A stretch of 64,000 bases of DNA from Lewinellaceae bacterium (GCA_020636255.1 JACJYE010000010.1:124001-188000); one strand, 5' to 3'. Counted from the stretch's first letter, positions 16,448 through 25,942 are shown. Numbers and translations are program-made. Notes: generated by a model from the sequence alone, not told the origin.

Positions 16448-17190
16448 TGAAAACAGTTGGTATCATACCCGCCCGATTTGCTTCCACCCGTTTCCCGGGC
16501 AAACCGTTGGCGGAAATAGGTGGTAAAACGGTCATTCAACGGGCCTATGAACAAGCCTGTAAGGCCCGGAGGCTCGATGAGGTTATCGTCGCTACTGACG
16601 ACGAGCGCATCTTTCGGCATGTCGAATCTTTTGGCGGCCGGGTGATGATGAGCCGGGAAGAGCATCGGTCCGGGACCGACCGCTGCGCGGAACTGGCCTG
16701 GCAGATCGACGATGCGGAAGCGATAGTCAATATCCAGGGTGACGAGCCTTTTATCGCACCCGAACAGATCGACCTGGTAGCGGAACCTCTGGCGAGGCGG
16801 CAGTCGGTACAGATCAGTACGCTGGCCAAGCGCATCGACAGGGAAGAGGACCTGCACAACCCCAACATTGTCAAGGCTGTTTTTAACCGCCAGCAGATGG
16901 CCATGTATTTCAGCCGCAGCACCATTCCTTACCTGCGCGGCTTGCCAAAAGAACAATGGCTGTCAGCCGGCGTATTCTACAAACATATCGGGCTGTATGG
17001 CTTTCGCCGCGAAACATTGCTTGATGTGGCGCGCCTGGAGCCCTCCCTTTATGAGCAATCCGAATCGCTTGAACAGCTTCGCTGGCTGGAAGCAGGGTAT
17101 AACATTTTCGTCAATATCACGGAGCTGGAAACCATCGGCATCGATACGCCTGAAGACCTGGAGCGGGCGCGGATATGGCTGGAGCAGTAG
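16447..17190 (+). CDS. kdsB: 3-deoxy-manno-octulosonate cytidylyltransferase
   Basis: A 247-residue enzyme that activates Kdo with CTP to CMP-Kdo for lipopolysaccharide inner-core synthesis. Length and motifs fit KdsB: GIIPARFASTRFPGKPLAEI at the N-terminus (nucleotide binding), EEHRSGTDRCAE, NIQGDEPFI (metal and substrate binding) and GLYGFRRETLL. The frame opens at 16429, but the family start MKTVGIIPARF is the ATG at 16447. It is divergent from the LysM gene and followed by a terminator at 17221-17248. The enzyme implies a Kdo-containing outer membrane lipid. Confidence 0.95.
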   Translation: MKTVGIIPARFASTRFPGKPLAEIGGKTVIQRAYEQACKARRLDEVIVATDDERIFRHVESFGGRVMMSREEHRSGTDRCAELAWQIDDAEAIVNIQGDEPFIAPEQIDLVAEPLARRQSVQISTLAKRIDREEDLHNPNIVKAVFNRQQMAMYFSRSTIPYLRGLPKEQWLSAGVFYKHIGLYGFRRETLLDVARLEPSLYEQSESLEQLRWLEAGYNIFVNITELETIGIDTPEDLERARIWLEQ

Positions 17191-17195
17191 GGGCA

Positions 17196-17219
17196 GGCCT
17201 AAGAGCTTGTTTGGAGGCC
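17196..17219 (+). repeat. Dispersed 3'-UTR hairpin element, copy 1
   Basis: GGCCT and AGGCC pair around the core AAGAGCTTGTTTGG, just after the kdsB stop codon. A 20-bp identical stretch occurs at 50105-50124 in the opposite orientation, again directly after a stop codon (gene 50129-51229). A weaker relative follows the stop at 28094 (near 28097-28116). It may be a small mobile or regulatory 3'-UTR element. Confidence 0.5.
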
Positions 17220-17220
17220 A

Positions 17221-17248
17221 GCCTTTGAGCTGTAAAGGCCACTTTTTT
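17221..17248 (+). terminator. Intrinsic terminator after kdsB
   Basis: GCCTTT (17221-17226) pairs with AAAGGC (17234-17239) across a 7-base loop and is followed, after CAC, by six T at 17243-17248. The stem is short, but position and T-run fit a terminator for kdsB. Confidence 0.5.
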
Positions 17249-17329
17249 GGTGATACTGCGTTGCTTTTTTGACCAACCGGCAACGCATTTTTGAAGATTT
17301 TTTAATAACCCTGAAAGAAAACAACAACC

Positions 17330-18307
17330 ATGAAAAAAAGCGCGCTTTTTCTTCTGCTGTTTTGTTATTTCAATGCACAAGGGCAATCGGAATACGCCCT
17401 GGCGGACAGCCTTGCAGCTTCCTTTTCCAAAACTTATACCGATCCGGCCGCTCTCGCCCGTGAATTGACTACGTCTCTGGTAGCGGAAAAGGATAAGGCC
17501 AGGGCCATTTTTACGTGGATTGCCCTCAACATCCGTTATGATTGCGCCAAATTTCGAAAGCCTTCGAAGCGGCCTGAAATTTCCGCTTCATCGAAGGAAG
17601 AGCTGGAGAAAAAAGTAGCTGCCTGGCAACAGGAGGAGCTTCATCGAACACTCAAGCTGAAAAAGGGAATATGCCAGGATTATGCCTATCTCTTCAAAGC
17701 GATGTGTGACGCAGTGGGGCTGGAGGCCGTCTTCATTGGCGGCGTCGCCAGGGATTTTCACCGGCCTTATCGCACCAAGCAGGACAACTCCCACGCATGG
17801 AACGCAGTGAAGATCGACGGGCAGTGGTATCTGTTGGATGCTACCTGGGGAGCAGGGCACGTCAATGCTGAAGTAACGCGGTTCACTCAAAAATTATCGA
17901 CTGGATATTTTATGACACCGCCGCAGTGGTTCGCTCAAAACCACTTTCCTGATGACACCCGATGGCAATTGCTCGACAATCCGCTTGACAGCAAAGCTTT
18001 TGCTGATCAACCCTTGATCAACTACGGCCAGGGGGGCTACATCGTTGAAGGCTTTTCTTCGGCGCCCGAACCTGCCCCTGGCGCGGAAAGGATGCTCCAG
18101 GTCCGCCTGAAATTTGCCAATACGCCGGCGGCAATAGTCCTGTTGAACAGCAAACCTGAGCCCATCAAGTTCACCAAAAAAATGGAAGAGGGGTGGCTTG
18201 TTCTGCAGTACCCCGGAAAATACCGGGAAGTAACGGTGCTTGGGGGCGAATCAACACAAAAGGGCATGGGGTGGCTTGCCAGGTATAGGGTTCAGTTGGC
18301 AGATTAA
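17330..18307 (+). CDS. Exported transglutaminase-like (papain-fold) protein
   Basis: A 325-residue protein with a signal peptide (about residues 1-19, cleavage near AQGQS) and a transglutaminase-core domain (about 50-175). The triad is visible: Cys115 in KKGICQDYAYLF, His155 in NSHAWNAV and Asp170 in LLDATWG. Such bacterial proteins are usually thiol peptidases or hydrolases of the periplasm or surface rather than true cross-linkers. The C-terminal part (about 235-325) is probably a beta-rich domain. It is a single gene, convergent with the PNGase F-like gene; a perfect inverted repeat separates them. Confidence 0.85.
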   Translation: MKKSALFLLLFCYFNAQGQSEYALADSLAASFSKTYTDPAALARELTTSLVAEKDKARAIFTWIALNIRYDCAKFRKPSKRPEISASSKEELEKKVAAWQQEELHRTLKLKKGICQDYAYLFKAMCDAVGLEAVFIGGVARDFHRPYRTKQDNSHAWNAVKIDGQWYLLDATWGAGHVNAEVTRFTQKLSTGYFMTPPQWFAQNHFPDDTRWQLLDNPLDSKAFADQPLINYGQGGYIVEGFSSAPEPAPGAERMLQVRLKFANTPAAIVLLNSKPEPIKFTKKMEEGWLVLQYPGKYREVTVLGGESTQKGMGWLARYRVQLAD

Positions 18308-18317
18308 CGCGGATGCC

Positions 18318-18357
18318 GTGGATTCTATGGATGCGTTCAACAATCCATAGAATCCAC
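18318..18357. repeat. 15-bp perfect inverted repeat between convergent genes
   Basis: The 70-bp gap between convergent genes contains GTGGATTCTATGGAT (18318-18332) and its exact reverse complement (18343-18357) around a 10-base loop. It is symmetric and could terminate transcription from both sides, but no T-run follows on either strand. Confidence 0.5.
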
Positions 18358-18377
18358 AGTATCTACAGCTTTGCCGG

Positions 18378-20888
18378 CTATTCCACGACTACCTTCTCCA
18401 TCCCTCTGCCTTTATCCGTGCGTACTTCAACCCAGTACAGGCCTTTGGGCATGCCCTGTAAGTCGATAGCCCGGGTGGTAGCCAGGGCGTTGGTTTCACG
18501 CTGAAGTTTCACCAGTTGCCCGAAGCTGTTGAGCACGCGGATCTCCAACTGCTGTGCGGGTTCGTTCAGCTCCAGGTTGAACAAGCCGTTGGAGGGGTTG
18601 GGGTACAGCTTGAGCGGAAGGGCTCTTGCCTGGGCTTCTCTGCTGCCTACCAGGCCGTCAACCGGGCCGTCGGCGAAGACGACGAGGTTGCAGGCCACGA
18701 TGAGGTGGGGGTTGAAGCCATCGTTGCAATCCGGGCAGGTGGTGCCGCTAATGCAGTTCGGGTTGTTGGGGTGGCAGTTGTCCACATAATCTTCGTCGAA
18801 GACGTACCGCAGGGCGACGTTATTGTTGCTGATGAACGGCGTCATATCATAGTCGAACCAGTGTGCGATGGCGCCGGGGCACCAGCCTGCGCGGTCGTAG
18901 AACCAGGTGCCGTTCTGCGGCTGGCATCCATCGGGGTTGGGGTTGCAGTCCTGCCAGTTGTGCTGCTCGAAAGTTTGCGCTCCATTGACCCAGATGTGGT
19001 GCGTGTCATCGTGGAATTCGGCGGCATTGCCGGTATTGTTGTCTCCCCAGCCATGGCCGCTCGACACCAGCTTTAGGGTAGAAGCTACAGCATTATTGGG
19101 GAAGTGGATGCTGCGCTCTTCCACCGGCTGCAGGTTGGCAGGGTCGCCGAAGGGGTAGGTGTCGTCCCAGATCACGTCGATAGCGCTGTATTTGTGTGCC
19201 GGCGTACCGGCCTTATAGTCAAAGCGCAGTTCGTACAGGAAGCCGTTGTCCAGCGTTTCGCAATTGAGGCGGAAGGCTATTTTGCCCTGTAGCGTAGACA
19301 TGTAGTCGGTCAGGTCGATGGTATGGCTGCAGGGGGTGCCGTAGGGGGTGATATAGCGGAATATCTCCACCCACTGGCCATTGTGGCCTTTGGCCTCTAC
19401 CCAGGCAACGCGGTCCCATGGCCCGCAGCCGCCACTCGGGCAGCTGACCTGCAGGGTGGCCGTGACCTGGTCAAAAGCGCCAAGGTAGGAGGGCAGTTCT
19501 GCTTCTGCCACCTCGGATGTTTGGGTAGAATTCAGCCAGACGCCGGTAGCGGCGATAACATCGTTGATGTCCGAAACCTGTTGCACGATATTGATGTTCA
19601 CGCTTTCGGTAGCAGAAGCGCCGTAGTTATTGGCAGAGATGATGTTGACCGTATAACTGCCGTAGGCCGGCGGCGTCCACCAGCCGGTGTAGTGCCCATT
19701 GCCCCAGTCTTTGGGTTGAATATCTTCGCCATTGACCTGGAAATACACATCGGATACGGAGAACAACTCCGGGTAGTCGATACGGGCAATGGCCGCCAGC
19801 TGGATGGGCGAAAGTTCGGGCACGTATACATCGCCGGCCAGCGGGTTGCGGGCATCGATCACGGGAACGAAAGTATTGGGGTCGAGTACCTGGAAGGTGT
19901 TGAGGATATCTTCGGCCGGCTCGTAGGCGCCGTTGCCGGGCTGGCTGGCCTTAATGACAACCTCGCCGGCCGTGCCGTCCAGCGTGACCGTGTTGCCGTT
20001 AACGGAGGCGGGCCCCGATACGACTTCATAAGAAACAGAGAGCCCGGAAGAGGCGCTGGCCTGTAGTTCAAAGGGCTCAGCGCTCGTCAGCTTGTTCGGG
20101 ATCTGAGGGAAAGTGATGGCCTGGAAACCGACATCGAGCATGCCCCCGAAGTTGGAAGTAGGCCCATTCAGTGCGAAGTTGAGCAGGTCTGCATCGCGTT
20201 CACCGTTCCCGGTCTCGGATTTGAGCTTGGTGATGGAGGTGTTGTCCTCTCCCGGCACGCCCTGGTTGAACTTGTAATAGATCTGCAAGTCCTGTTCGTC
20301 GCCGGTGAGTTCGTTTTCCATCATGTCCTGGATATCTGCAGGCGTAAGCGCTTTGGTCCAGACCGACAGTTCATCGACCCGCCCGCCGAAGTAAAAGTTG
20401 AACCCGGCCAGAATGCTTTTGCCGATGGCGAAGTCGACGTTGTCCAACTCGAAAGTGCCCGAGGCAGGGGAGCTTCCTTTGAGCACCCCGTTGATATAGA
20501 GGGCCACTTTGGTGCCGTCATACACCCAGGCGATATGCTGCCAGGCCTCCGGCAGGATGGAGAATGCCGGGGCTACGTATTCGTAAAAACCCGTCGAATT
20601 GTGAAAACGGCATTCTATGATGCCGTTGTCGAGCTGGATGAGGTAAAAGCCGTTGTTGCCACGGAAGCCCATCATACCCTGGCCGTAGGCCAGCTGGTCG
20701 GTATAATACCAGCCCGCCATAGAAAAAGCGCTGGCGTTGGCGATGTACTGGGAACCGTCGTTCAGCAATACGTAATCATCCACCCGGTCGAAATGCAGGT
20801 ACTGGTCCGACTGGGCCAGTGCGCTTTGGGGGTGGATGGCCCAAAGCAGTAGGAATATGATACTTGATCGTAGGGCAATTTTTTTCAT
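18378..20888 (-). CDS. LamG-PNGase F fusion with T9SS sorting domain
   Basis: An 836-residue secreted enzyme predicted to remove N-linked glycans from glycoproteins by cleaving the glycan-asparagine amide bond. Order: signal peptide (1-25), LamG/concanavalin-like domain (about 28-235), two Ig-like beta domains (about 256-435), PNGase F N- and C-domains (about 445-738), and T9SS type A sorting domain (about 755-836, starting at LYPNPSNGLF). PNGase F signatures are clear: GCGPWDRVA with Asp492, EIFRYITPYG, NCETL with Glu544, NAAEF with Glu624, and DRAGWCPG. These acidic residues match D60, E118 and E206 of the Elizabethkingia enzyme by motif. It lies 48 bp after SusD, so SusC-SusD-PNGase F form one operon. 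The LamG domain probably aids glycan binding. Confidence 0.88.
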   Translation of the reverse strand: MKKIALRSSIIFLLLWAIHPQSALAQSDQYLHFDRVDDYVLLNDGSQYIANASAFSMAGWYYTDQLAYGQGMMGFRGNNGFYLIQLDNGIIECRFHNSTGFYEYVAPAFSILPEAWQHIAWVYDGTKVALYINGVLKGSSPASGTFELDNVDFAIGKSILAGFNFYFGGRVDELSVWTKALTPADIQDMMENELTGDEQDLQIYYKFNQGVPGEDNTSITKLKSETGNGERDADLLNFALNGPTSNFGGMLDVGFQAITFPQIPNKLTSAEPFELQASASSGLSVSYEVVSGPASVNGNTVTLDGTAGEVVIKASQPGNGAYEPAEDILNTFQVLDPNTFVPVIDARNPLAGDVYVPELSPIQLAAIARIDYPELFSVSDVYFQVNGEDIQPKDWGNGHYTGWWTPPAYGSYTVNIISANNYGASATESVNINIVQQVSDINDVIAATGVWLNSTQTSEVAEAELPSYLGAFDQVTATLQVSCPSGGCGPWDRVAWVEAKGHNGQWVEIFRYITPYGTPCSHTIDLTDYMSTLQGKIAFRLNCETLDNGFLYELRFDYKAGTPAHKYSAIDVIWDDTYPFGDPANLQPVEERSIHFPNNAVASTLKLVSSGHGWGDNNTGNAAEFHDDTHHIWVNGAQTFEQHNWQDCNPNPDGCQPQNGTWFYDRAGWCPGAIAHWFDYDMTPFISNNNVALRYVFDEDYVDNCHPNNPNCISGTTCPDCNDGFNPHLIVACNLVVFADGPVDGLVGSREAQARALPLKLYPNPSNGLFNLELNEPAQQLEIRVLNSFGQLVKLQRETNALATTRAIDLQGMPKGLYWVEVRTDKGRGMEKVVVE

Positions 20889-20936
20889 GGTATGCGTTTT
20901 TGTTGTTTTATAGAATCATCTAATGGGCCCCTTTGG

Positions 20937-22526
20937 TCATGGCATCCACCACACCTTCACCCGTTCCGAATCCTCCACCATTTTGCTCACCTGTGCGGCC
21001 CAGTTGTCGGCGTTGTTCTCTGCTTCCGATGGCGGGTACGGGAACCGGTAGTGCCCGATCGGCGCCCCTTCGTGTGGGGTGAGCCCGGTACGGCGGGCCA
21101 GGGCATAGGCTTCCCACGGTTGCCGGAAGGCGTCCAGCCAGCGTTGGGCATAAATGTGCTCCAGTTTGTCTTCGGCCGTAAAGATGCTCACCCGCGGGTG
21201 GTTCGTTATGGCAAATATCTCCCCCTGCGTCAGGATGGGTGATTTGTTTTCCCATATCCCGCAGTTGGCCATCACATCCTGCCAGAACTGGATGGAAGCG
21301 ACCACGCCTAGGGTGTATTCGCCTTCTGCCTCGCCTTCATCTACGCCGACGCCAAGCCCTCTAAGATAAGCCTCCGCCTTCAGGAAGTGGACTTCGGCGG
21401 CCGTGAGGATGATCTCCGGGACGTCTTTTTCATCGCGGATGAGGTAGTAATTGAAAGGGGAATAGATATTGGAAGTTCCTTTTACGGGGTAATTGGTGTC
21501 GCGATGCTGCTGGTAGGGGATGCCGCCGGAAGGAGGTGTGCCGGGTTCCGGGATCTGTGGAAAAGGCGCCCATTCGCCGGCGTTGTTGGTTTCAAAAAAG
21601 ATGTAGGCACGGGGGTCGAAAATGCCGCTGCCGTCGGTATTATCGTTGGCAGAAAGCTGGCGCCAGGCCGTGGTACCCATACGCAGCTTTTTGTGCTCGC
21701 GAAAAGACCAGTTGACGCTTTCGTTGCGCCAATCCTGGGCAGCGGGCACCATCAGAACGTCCTCCCCGTCGCGAATAAGCGGAAGGCTGTTCTCGAGGAT
21801 GTCTTTGATGATCGGCCCGGCGTATGCAGGATCCTTATCAGCCATTCTGATAGCATGCCTCAGCCGGAGGGCGTTGGCGAACCTCCGCCACAGGGCCATG
21901 TCGCCGTTGAAAAGGTTATCGAAAGTGCCGAAAGTAACGTAGGGCTTGCCGGAAGGCGTGGTGGGGTTGAGCGATGCGTCGATATGTTCTGCTGCCCATT
22001 TCAGCTCGTCCAGCTGGTACTTGTATATCTCTTCCTGGCTGTCGAACTTCGGGCGGGCGTATTCCAGCGACTGGAAGCCTTTGCCGGCATCGAAAAAGGG
22101 GATGTCCCCAAAGAGGTCGGTAAGGCGGAAGGTTTTGTATGCCAGCAGTATCTTCACCATTGCCCGGGCGTTGTACAACGCTTCGGGTTCCACTTCCATG
22201 GCGTCGAGCCGATCTTCGATCTCCCGAATATGAGCCAGGGCGCTGTAATAACTGCTCCATGCCTCTTCGGTCCCGATGTTGATGTTCTGGAAAGTGGCCG
22301 CAGTCAGGGCTGCTTGCTGGGTGAGGCCGTAGAGGGTTTCATTGTGCATGTAAAACTGTTCGTTCCAGCCCAGCCGCAGGGAGTTTACGGCTGTATTGAA
22401 CAGCGGGCCGATATCTGTTTGAGTAGGGTAGAAGGGGTTGCGGTTGAGCTCCTCGAAATCTTTTTCGCAGGCGGAGGCAATAAGCAATGCGAAGATCAAT
22501 GTGGTATAGACAGCTGGTCTTTTCAT
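20937..22526 (-). CDS. SusD/RagB-like nutrient-binding outer membrane lipoprotein
   Basis: A 529-residue surface lipoprotein. The N-terminus MKRPAVYTTLIFALLIASAC carries a lipobox with lipidated Cys. DFEELNRNPFYPT follows, typical of the SusD-like family that includes SusD_2. It forms the lid of a SusC channel and captures oligosaccharide or glycopeptide. An open frame reaches 22607, but the signal peptide places the start at the ATG 22524-22526. Its gene is 67 bp downstream of susC and 48 bp upstream of the PNGase F-like gene, which suggests the ligand is N-glycan or glycopeptide (inference). Confidence 0.9.
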   Translation of the reverse strand: MKRPAVYTTLIFALLIASACEKDFEELNRNPFYPTQTDIGPLFNTAVNSLRLGWNEQFYMHNETLYGLTQQAALTAATFQNINIGTEEAWSSYYSALAHIREIEDRLDAMEVEPEALYNARAMVKILLAYKTFRLTDLFGDIPFFDAGKGFQSLEYARPKFDSQEEIYKYQLDELKWAAEHIDASLNPTTPSGKPYVTFGTFDNLFNGDMALWRRFANALRLRHAIRMADKDPAYAGPIIKDILENSLPLIRDGEDVLMVPAAQDWRNESVNWSFREHKKLRMGTTAWRQLSANDNTDGSGIFDPRAYIFFETNNAGEWAPFPQIPEPGTPPSGGIPYQQHRDTNYPVKGTSNIYSPFNYYLIRDEKDVPEIILTAAEVHFLKAEAYLRGLGVGVDEGEAEGEYTLGVVASIQFWQDVMANCGIWENKSPILTQGEIFAITNHPRVSIFTAEDKLEHIYAQRWLDAFRQPWEAYALARRTGLTPHEGAPIGHYRFPYPPSEAENNADNWAAQVSKMVEDSERVKVWWMP

Positions 22527-22593
22527 GGCGTTGAATATTTCGATTTTCACGGCCTTCGGGGTTTCGCTACGCTCAACGCGCGGCGTTATGATC

Positions 22594-25500
22594 TCAAAAA
22601 GCAACATTCAGCCCGAGCGTCAGCGACCGTACGCCGGGGAAAGAAGCCCACTCCAGGCCCTGTGCATTGCCGGCGCCGTTGGCGCCTTCCGGGTTGATAC
22701 GGCCGGGGAGTGTTGTGTACAGGTAAAACAGGTCGCGCCCCACCAGTGACAGCGTCATATCCTGAAAAATCCCGGATCTTTCGGCCAGTTTTTTCGGCAG
22801 CCGGTAGGAAAGGGCCACTTCGCGGAGTTTTACCCAGGTGTTCTCCAGTATGCCTGGCGTCGTCAGGAAGTGCCCCCAGCCGCCGGTATTACCGATGTAT
22901 TTGAAATAGTAGTGTGTGACCTTGTCATTGGGGTTGCCATTGGCGTCGACGCCCGGCAGAATGACCCCGATATTGCGCACCTGCCCGTCGGGGCCGGTGT
23001 AGGGCAGTCCACCGCCGAGGCGTTCCTTTAGCGTCTCCGGGCTTTGCCCGGTCTGCAGGCCGATGATGTAAGAGCCGGCGTAGATATCCCCTCCCCACTT
23101 GGTGTCGACCAGCGTGCTGAGGGAAAAACCTTTGTAGGACAAGCGCGTTGTCCAGCCGGCGGTAAAATCAGGTGAAGCGTTCCCTAAGGGCACCCGGCTG
23201 TCGGTGAACAGATAATGGGTGCCTTCTTCGTTGACGATAGGTTGGCCTGTGCCTTCGTGGTAAATATAATCGTAGCCGATGATCGTACCATACTCTTCCC
23301 CTTCCCGTACGGCTATGGCCGGGCCGTTAAGCCCCCAGATGTTGGCCAGTTCTAGTATTTCAGCTCCATCGCCCAGGCTGACGACGAAGTTGCGGTTGCG
23401 GTTGATGTTCAGCCCTGTCCGCAGAGAGAAGTCCCGCTTGTGAACCAGGGTGATGTTCAGTATGGCCTCGAAGCCTTTGTTTTCGAGTATGCCGCTATTG
23501 ATCCTGATACGGCTGGCGCCTGACGACGACGGCAGCGGGGAGTCCAGTATCTGGTCGAACGAACGGATATAGTACCAGGTAAAGTCCAGGTTGGCCTTGT
23601 CGTCAAACAGGCCGATGGTCGTGCCGGCCTCGTAGGAGTTGGCCTGCTGAGGTTTCAGGGCGATGGGTGGTATCGTGGTAGGCAGGGAGGCCGTCTGGTC
23701 TCCGCCGAAAGTGCCGGTGCTGTAGACGAAATCGACCTGGAACGGGTCGGTGTCCGAAGCCGTTTGCGCGTATGCGCCGCGCAGTTTGAGGAAGCTCAGC
23801 CAGCCCTTATGCCAGTCGAAAGCTTCCGTAGCGATGAAGCTGAGCGAGGCGGAAGGGTAGAAATAGGAGTTATTCTCAGCGGGCAGCGCTGAAGACCAGT
23901 CGTTGCGGCCGGTCAGTTCCAGGAAGATGAAATCTTCGTAGCTCAGGTTGAGGAAGCCGTAAAGCGAGTTGATCTTTTTATCGTAGCGCACCTCCGACGG
24001 GATGGGGACGGTCAGCTGGTCGTCGTAGTTGTTAAAAGTGAACAGCCAGGGATTGATCCAGCGGCCGCTGCTGCCTTTGAGCCCGTAGCGGCTTCGCGAC
24101 CACTGGGTGCCGCCCACTGACACGCTGGCGTTGACCGGTGAATGGAAGATCGTTTCCTTTCTGGCGGTGATGAGGAACTCGTTGTTGCGCACCAGGTCGC
24201 GGTTCAGCTCATTGGAATAGGCGCCATCCTGTATGCCGAGCCGGTCGATGGGGTTGTTGCGGGTTTCGAACTGGTTGAGTGTAAAATCCATGCCCAGCCG
24301 CCCGGTGACGCTCAGCCAGGGCGTAATATCATAGATCAGCGACAAGGCGCCGATCAGCTTGTTGCGATTTAGTTCGGTATTGTTATTGTAGGTGTTCCAC
24401 CACAGGTGCGGGGGCGAGAAGGTGAAGGGGTATCCGCCCTCTATATCTTCGTAGTTGTTGCGGGTGCCGTCGGGCAGGATATTGATCTCTTTTTCCAGCC
24501 CTTTATAGCTGCGGGGCCAGCTGTACAGGATGCCTTTGCCAAAAGAGCTGTTGTTGTCGTCGCCGAGGGTCGGGCTGTTCAGGCGGTAATAGTTGAGGTA
24601 GGAAACCGACAGGTCGGCATGTACTTTTGAGGAGATATCCAGCCGGGAGCCCAGGTTGACGGAAGTCTGGTTGTATTTGCTGTTAGGAATGATGGCGTCG
24701 TGGTCGGTACGGGTGAGGGATACCCGCATGGTGCCCATTTCGCCGCCGCCGGAAAAGGCCAGGTTGTGGGTTGTCGTGCTGCCGTTTTTGAAAAACAGCC
24801 TGAGGTTGTCGGGCTGAGGGTCATAAGGGCGCATTTCGCCGTCCCACCAGCGCACCATCTGGCCTTCCATTTTCGGGCCCCAGGAGACACCGGTGGAGTA
24901 GAAGCCGAACAGCTCTGTGGTCGGTTTGCCAAAAGGGCCGTCGTTGACGTGGATCTCACGGGGGTAGGTGTATACTCCGTCGGCGTCTTTGGGCAATTCC
25001 GGTTCCGACAGGCTGATGGGCCCGCCGGCGCCGAATACGTTCTGCACCTCGCGGTAGCGGAAAGGCTGTATGATCTTGTGCTGAACGGCGTAGTTAACGC
25101 CAATTCCTTTTTGCTTCCTGCCTCGTTTGGTGGTAATGAGCATCACGCCATTGGCCCCGCGGGCGCCATAGAGGGCTGAAGCGGTGGGCCCTTTGAGGAT
25201 GTTGACGCTCTCGATGTCCATGGGGTTGATATTGTTGATGGCCGAGCCCCAGTCGACACCCCGGCCGATATCCTGCATGCCCGGCTCATTTTCCAGCGGC
25301 ACCCCGTCCACCACGATAAGAGGTTGGTTGTTGGCATTGATGTTGTTGTTGCCGCGGATGACGATCCGGGTCGTGCCGCCATCCACCCCGTTGGGGGTAG
25401 TGACCTGCACCCCGGCCGATTTGCCGCTAAGGGCGCTGACCAGGTTGGGGGCGTTGGAGAGGGTGAGCTCCTGTCCTTCGAATTTTTCGGTAGAATAGCC

Positions 25501-25857
25501 GATCTCCCGTTTTTGCCGTTTGACGCCCAGCGCTGTGACGACCACTTCGTCGAGCTGTTCCGCATCCTGGAGCATCACAACGTCCACCTGCTGCCTGCCG
25601 TCGATAGGCACTTCCTGGGTTTGAAAGCCTATGTAGCTGAAGACCAGCGTACTTTGAGCATCGGGCGCCTGCAGCTCGTAGCTGCCGTCCAGATCGGAAG
25701 AAGCGCCCAAGGCCGTTCCTTTGACGCTGACGTTGACCCCGATGAGGGCCTCGCCGTCTTCAGTGGAAGTGACTGTACCTCTGACGAGGTGCTGAGCGGA
25801 AAGGGCCGGGGTTCCAAAGAGTATCAAGAGCGGAAGAAGGAGTGTAGATCTTTTCAT
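22594..25857 (-). CDS. SusC/RagA-type TonB-dependent receptor
   Basis: A 1,087-residue outer membrane channel. A signal peptide ends near PALSAQ. A carboxypeptidase-D-like regulatory domain follows (about 22-105, VRGTVTSTEDGEALIGVNV). The plug contains the SusC signature (NINANNQPLIVVDGVPLENEPG, and ILKGPTASALYGARGANGV), and the C-terminal barrel ends in aromatic strands (LTLGLNVAF). It imports a substrate captured by SusD using TonB energy. It is the first gene of the SusC-SusD-PNGase F operon; a possible promoter and operator lie at 25892-25942. No anti-sigma or hybrid two-component regulator is adjacent. Confidence 0.95.
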   Translation of the reverse strand: MKRSTLLLPLLILFGTPALSAQHLVRGTVTSTEDGEALIGVNVSVKGTALGASSDLDGSYELQAPDAQSTLVFSYIGFQTQEVPIDGRQQVDVVMLQDAEQLDEVVVTALGVKRQKREIGYSTEKFEGQELTLSNAPNLVSALSGKSAGVQVTTPNGVDGGTTRIVIRGNNNINANNQPLIVVDGVPLENEPGMQDIGRGVDWGSAINNINPMDIESVNILKGPTASALYGARGANGVMLITTKRGRKQKGIGVNYAVQHKIIQPFRYREVQNVFGAGGPISLSEPELPKDADGVYTYPREIHVNDGPFGKPTTELFGFYSTGVSWGPKMEGQMVRWWDGEMRPYDPQPDNLRLFFKNGSTTTHNLAFSGGGEMGTMRVSLTRTDHDAIIPNSKYNQTSVNLGSRLDISSKVHADLSVSYLNYYRLNSPTLGDDNNSSFGKGILYSWPRSYKGLEKEINILPDGTRNNYEDIEGGYPFTFSPPHLWWNTYNNNTELNRNKLIGALSLIYDITPWLSVTGRLGMDFTLNQFETRNNPIDRLGIQDGAYSNELNRDLVRNNEFLITARKETIFHSPVNASVSVGGTQWSRSRYGLKGSSGRWINPWLFTFNNYDDQLTVPIPSEVRYDKKINSLYGFLNLSYEDFIFLELTGRNDWSSALPAENNSYFYPSASLSFIATEAFDWHKGWLSFLKLRGAYAQTASDTDPFQVDFVYSTGTFGGDQTASLPTTIPPIALKPQQANSYEAGTTIGLFDDKANLDFTWYYIRSFDQILDSPLPSSSGASRIRINSGILENKGFEAILNITLVHKRDFSLRTGLNINRNRNFVVSLGDGAEILELANIWGLNGPAIAVREGEEYGTIIGYDYIYHEGTGQPIVNEEGTHYLFTDSRVPLGNASPDFTAGWTTRLSYKGFSLSTLVDTKWGGDIYAGSYIIGLQTGQSPETLKERLGGGLPYTGPDGQVRNIGVILPGVDANGNPNDKVTHYYFKYIGNTGGWGHFLTTPGILENTWVKLREVALSYRLPKKLAERSGIFQDMTLSLVGRDLFYLYTTLPGRINPEGANGAGNAQGLEWASFPGVRSLTLGLNVAF

Positions 25858-25891
25858 GAAGCGAGTGTTTTCAGTTTGAAAGCCTCTGCTT

Positions 25892-25942
25892 CAAAAATAG
25901 AAGATTAGTTGGATTTTTCCATAGCCCCAGATCTATATCTGG
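25892..25942 (-). promoter_or_regulatory. Putative susC promoter with upstream palindrome
   Basis: TATTTTTG at 25892-25899 (minus strand) matches the -7 consensus TAnnTTTG, 35 bases before the susC ATG. TGG, one mismatch from TTG, lies 19 bases further upstream. A perfect palindrome CCAGAT-CTAT-ATCTGG at 25927-25942 sits just beyond, in the divergent region with the DUF1080 gene, and could be an operator. The rest of 25858-26070 shows nothing else recognisable. Confidence 0.45.

Noticed and set aside
21387..22697. Antisense frame of 436 codons opposite susD
   Set aside because: SusD is unmistakable on the minus strand; the antisense peptide has no fold or family signature. The same holds for 19323-20066, 37008-37895 and 58124-59485.
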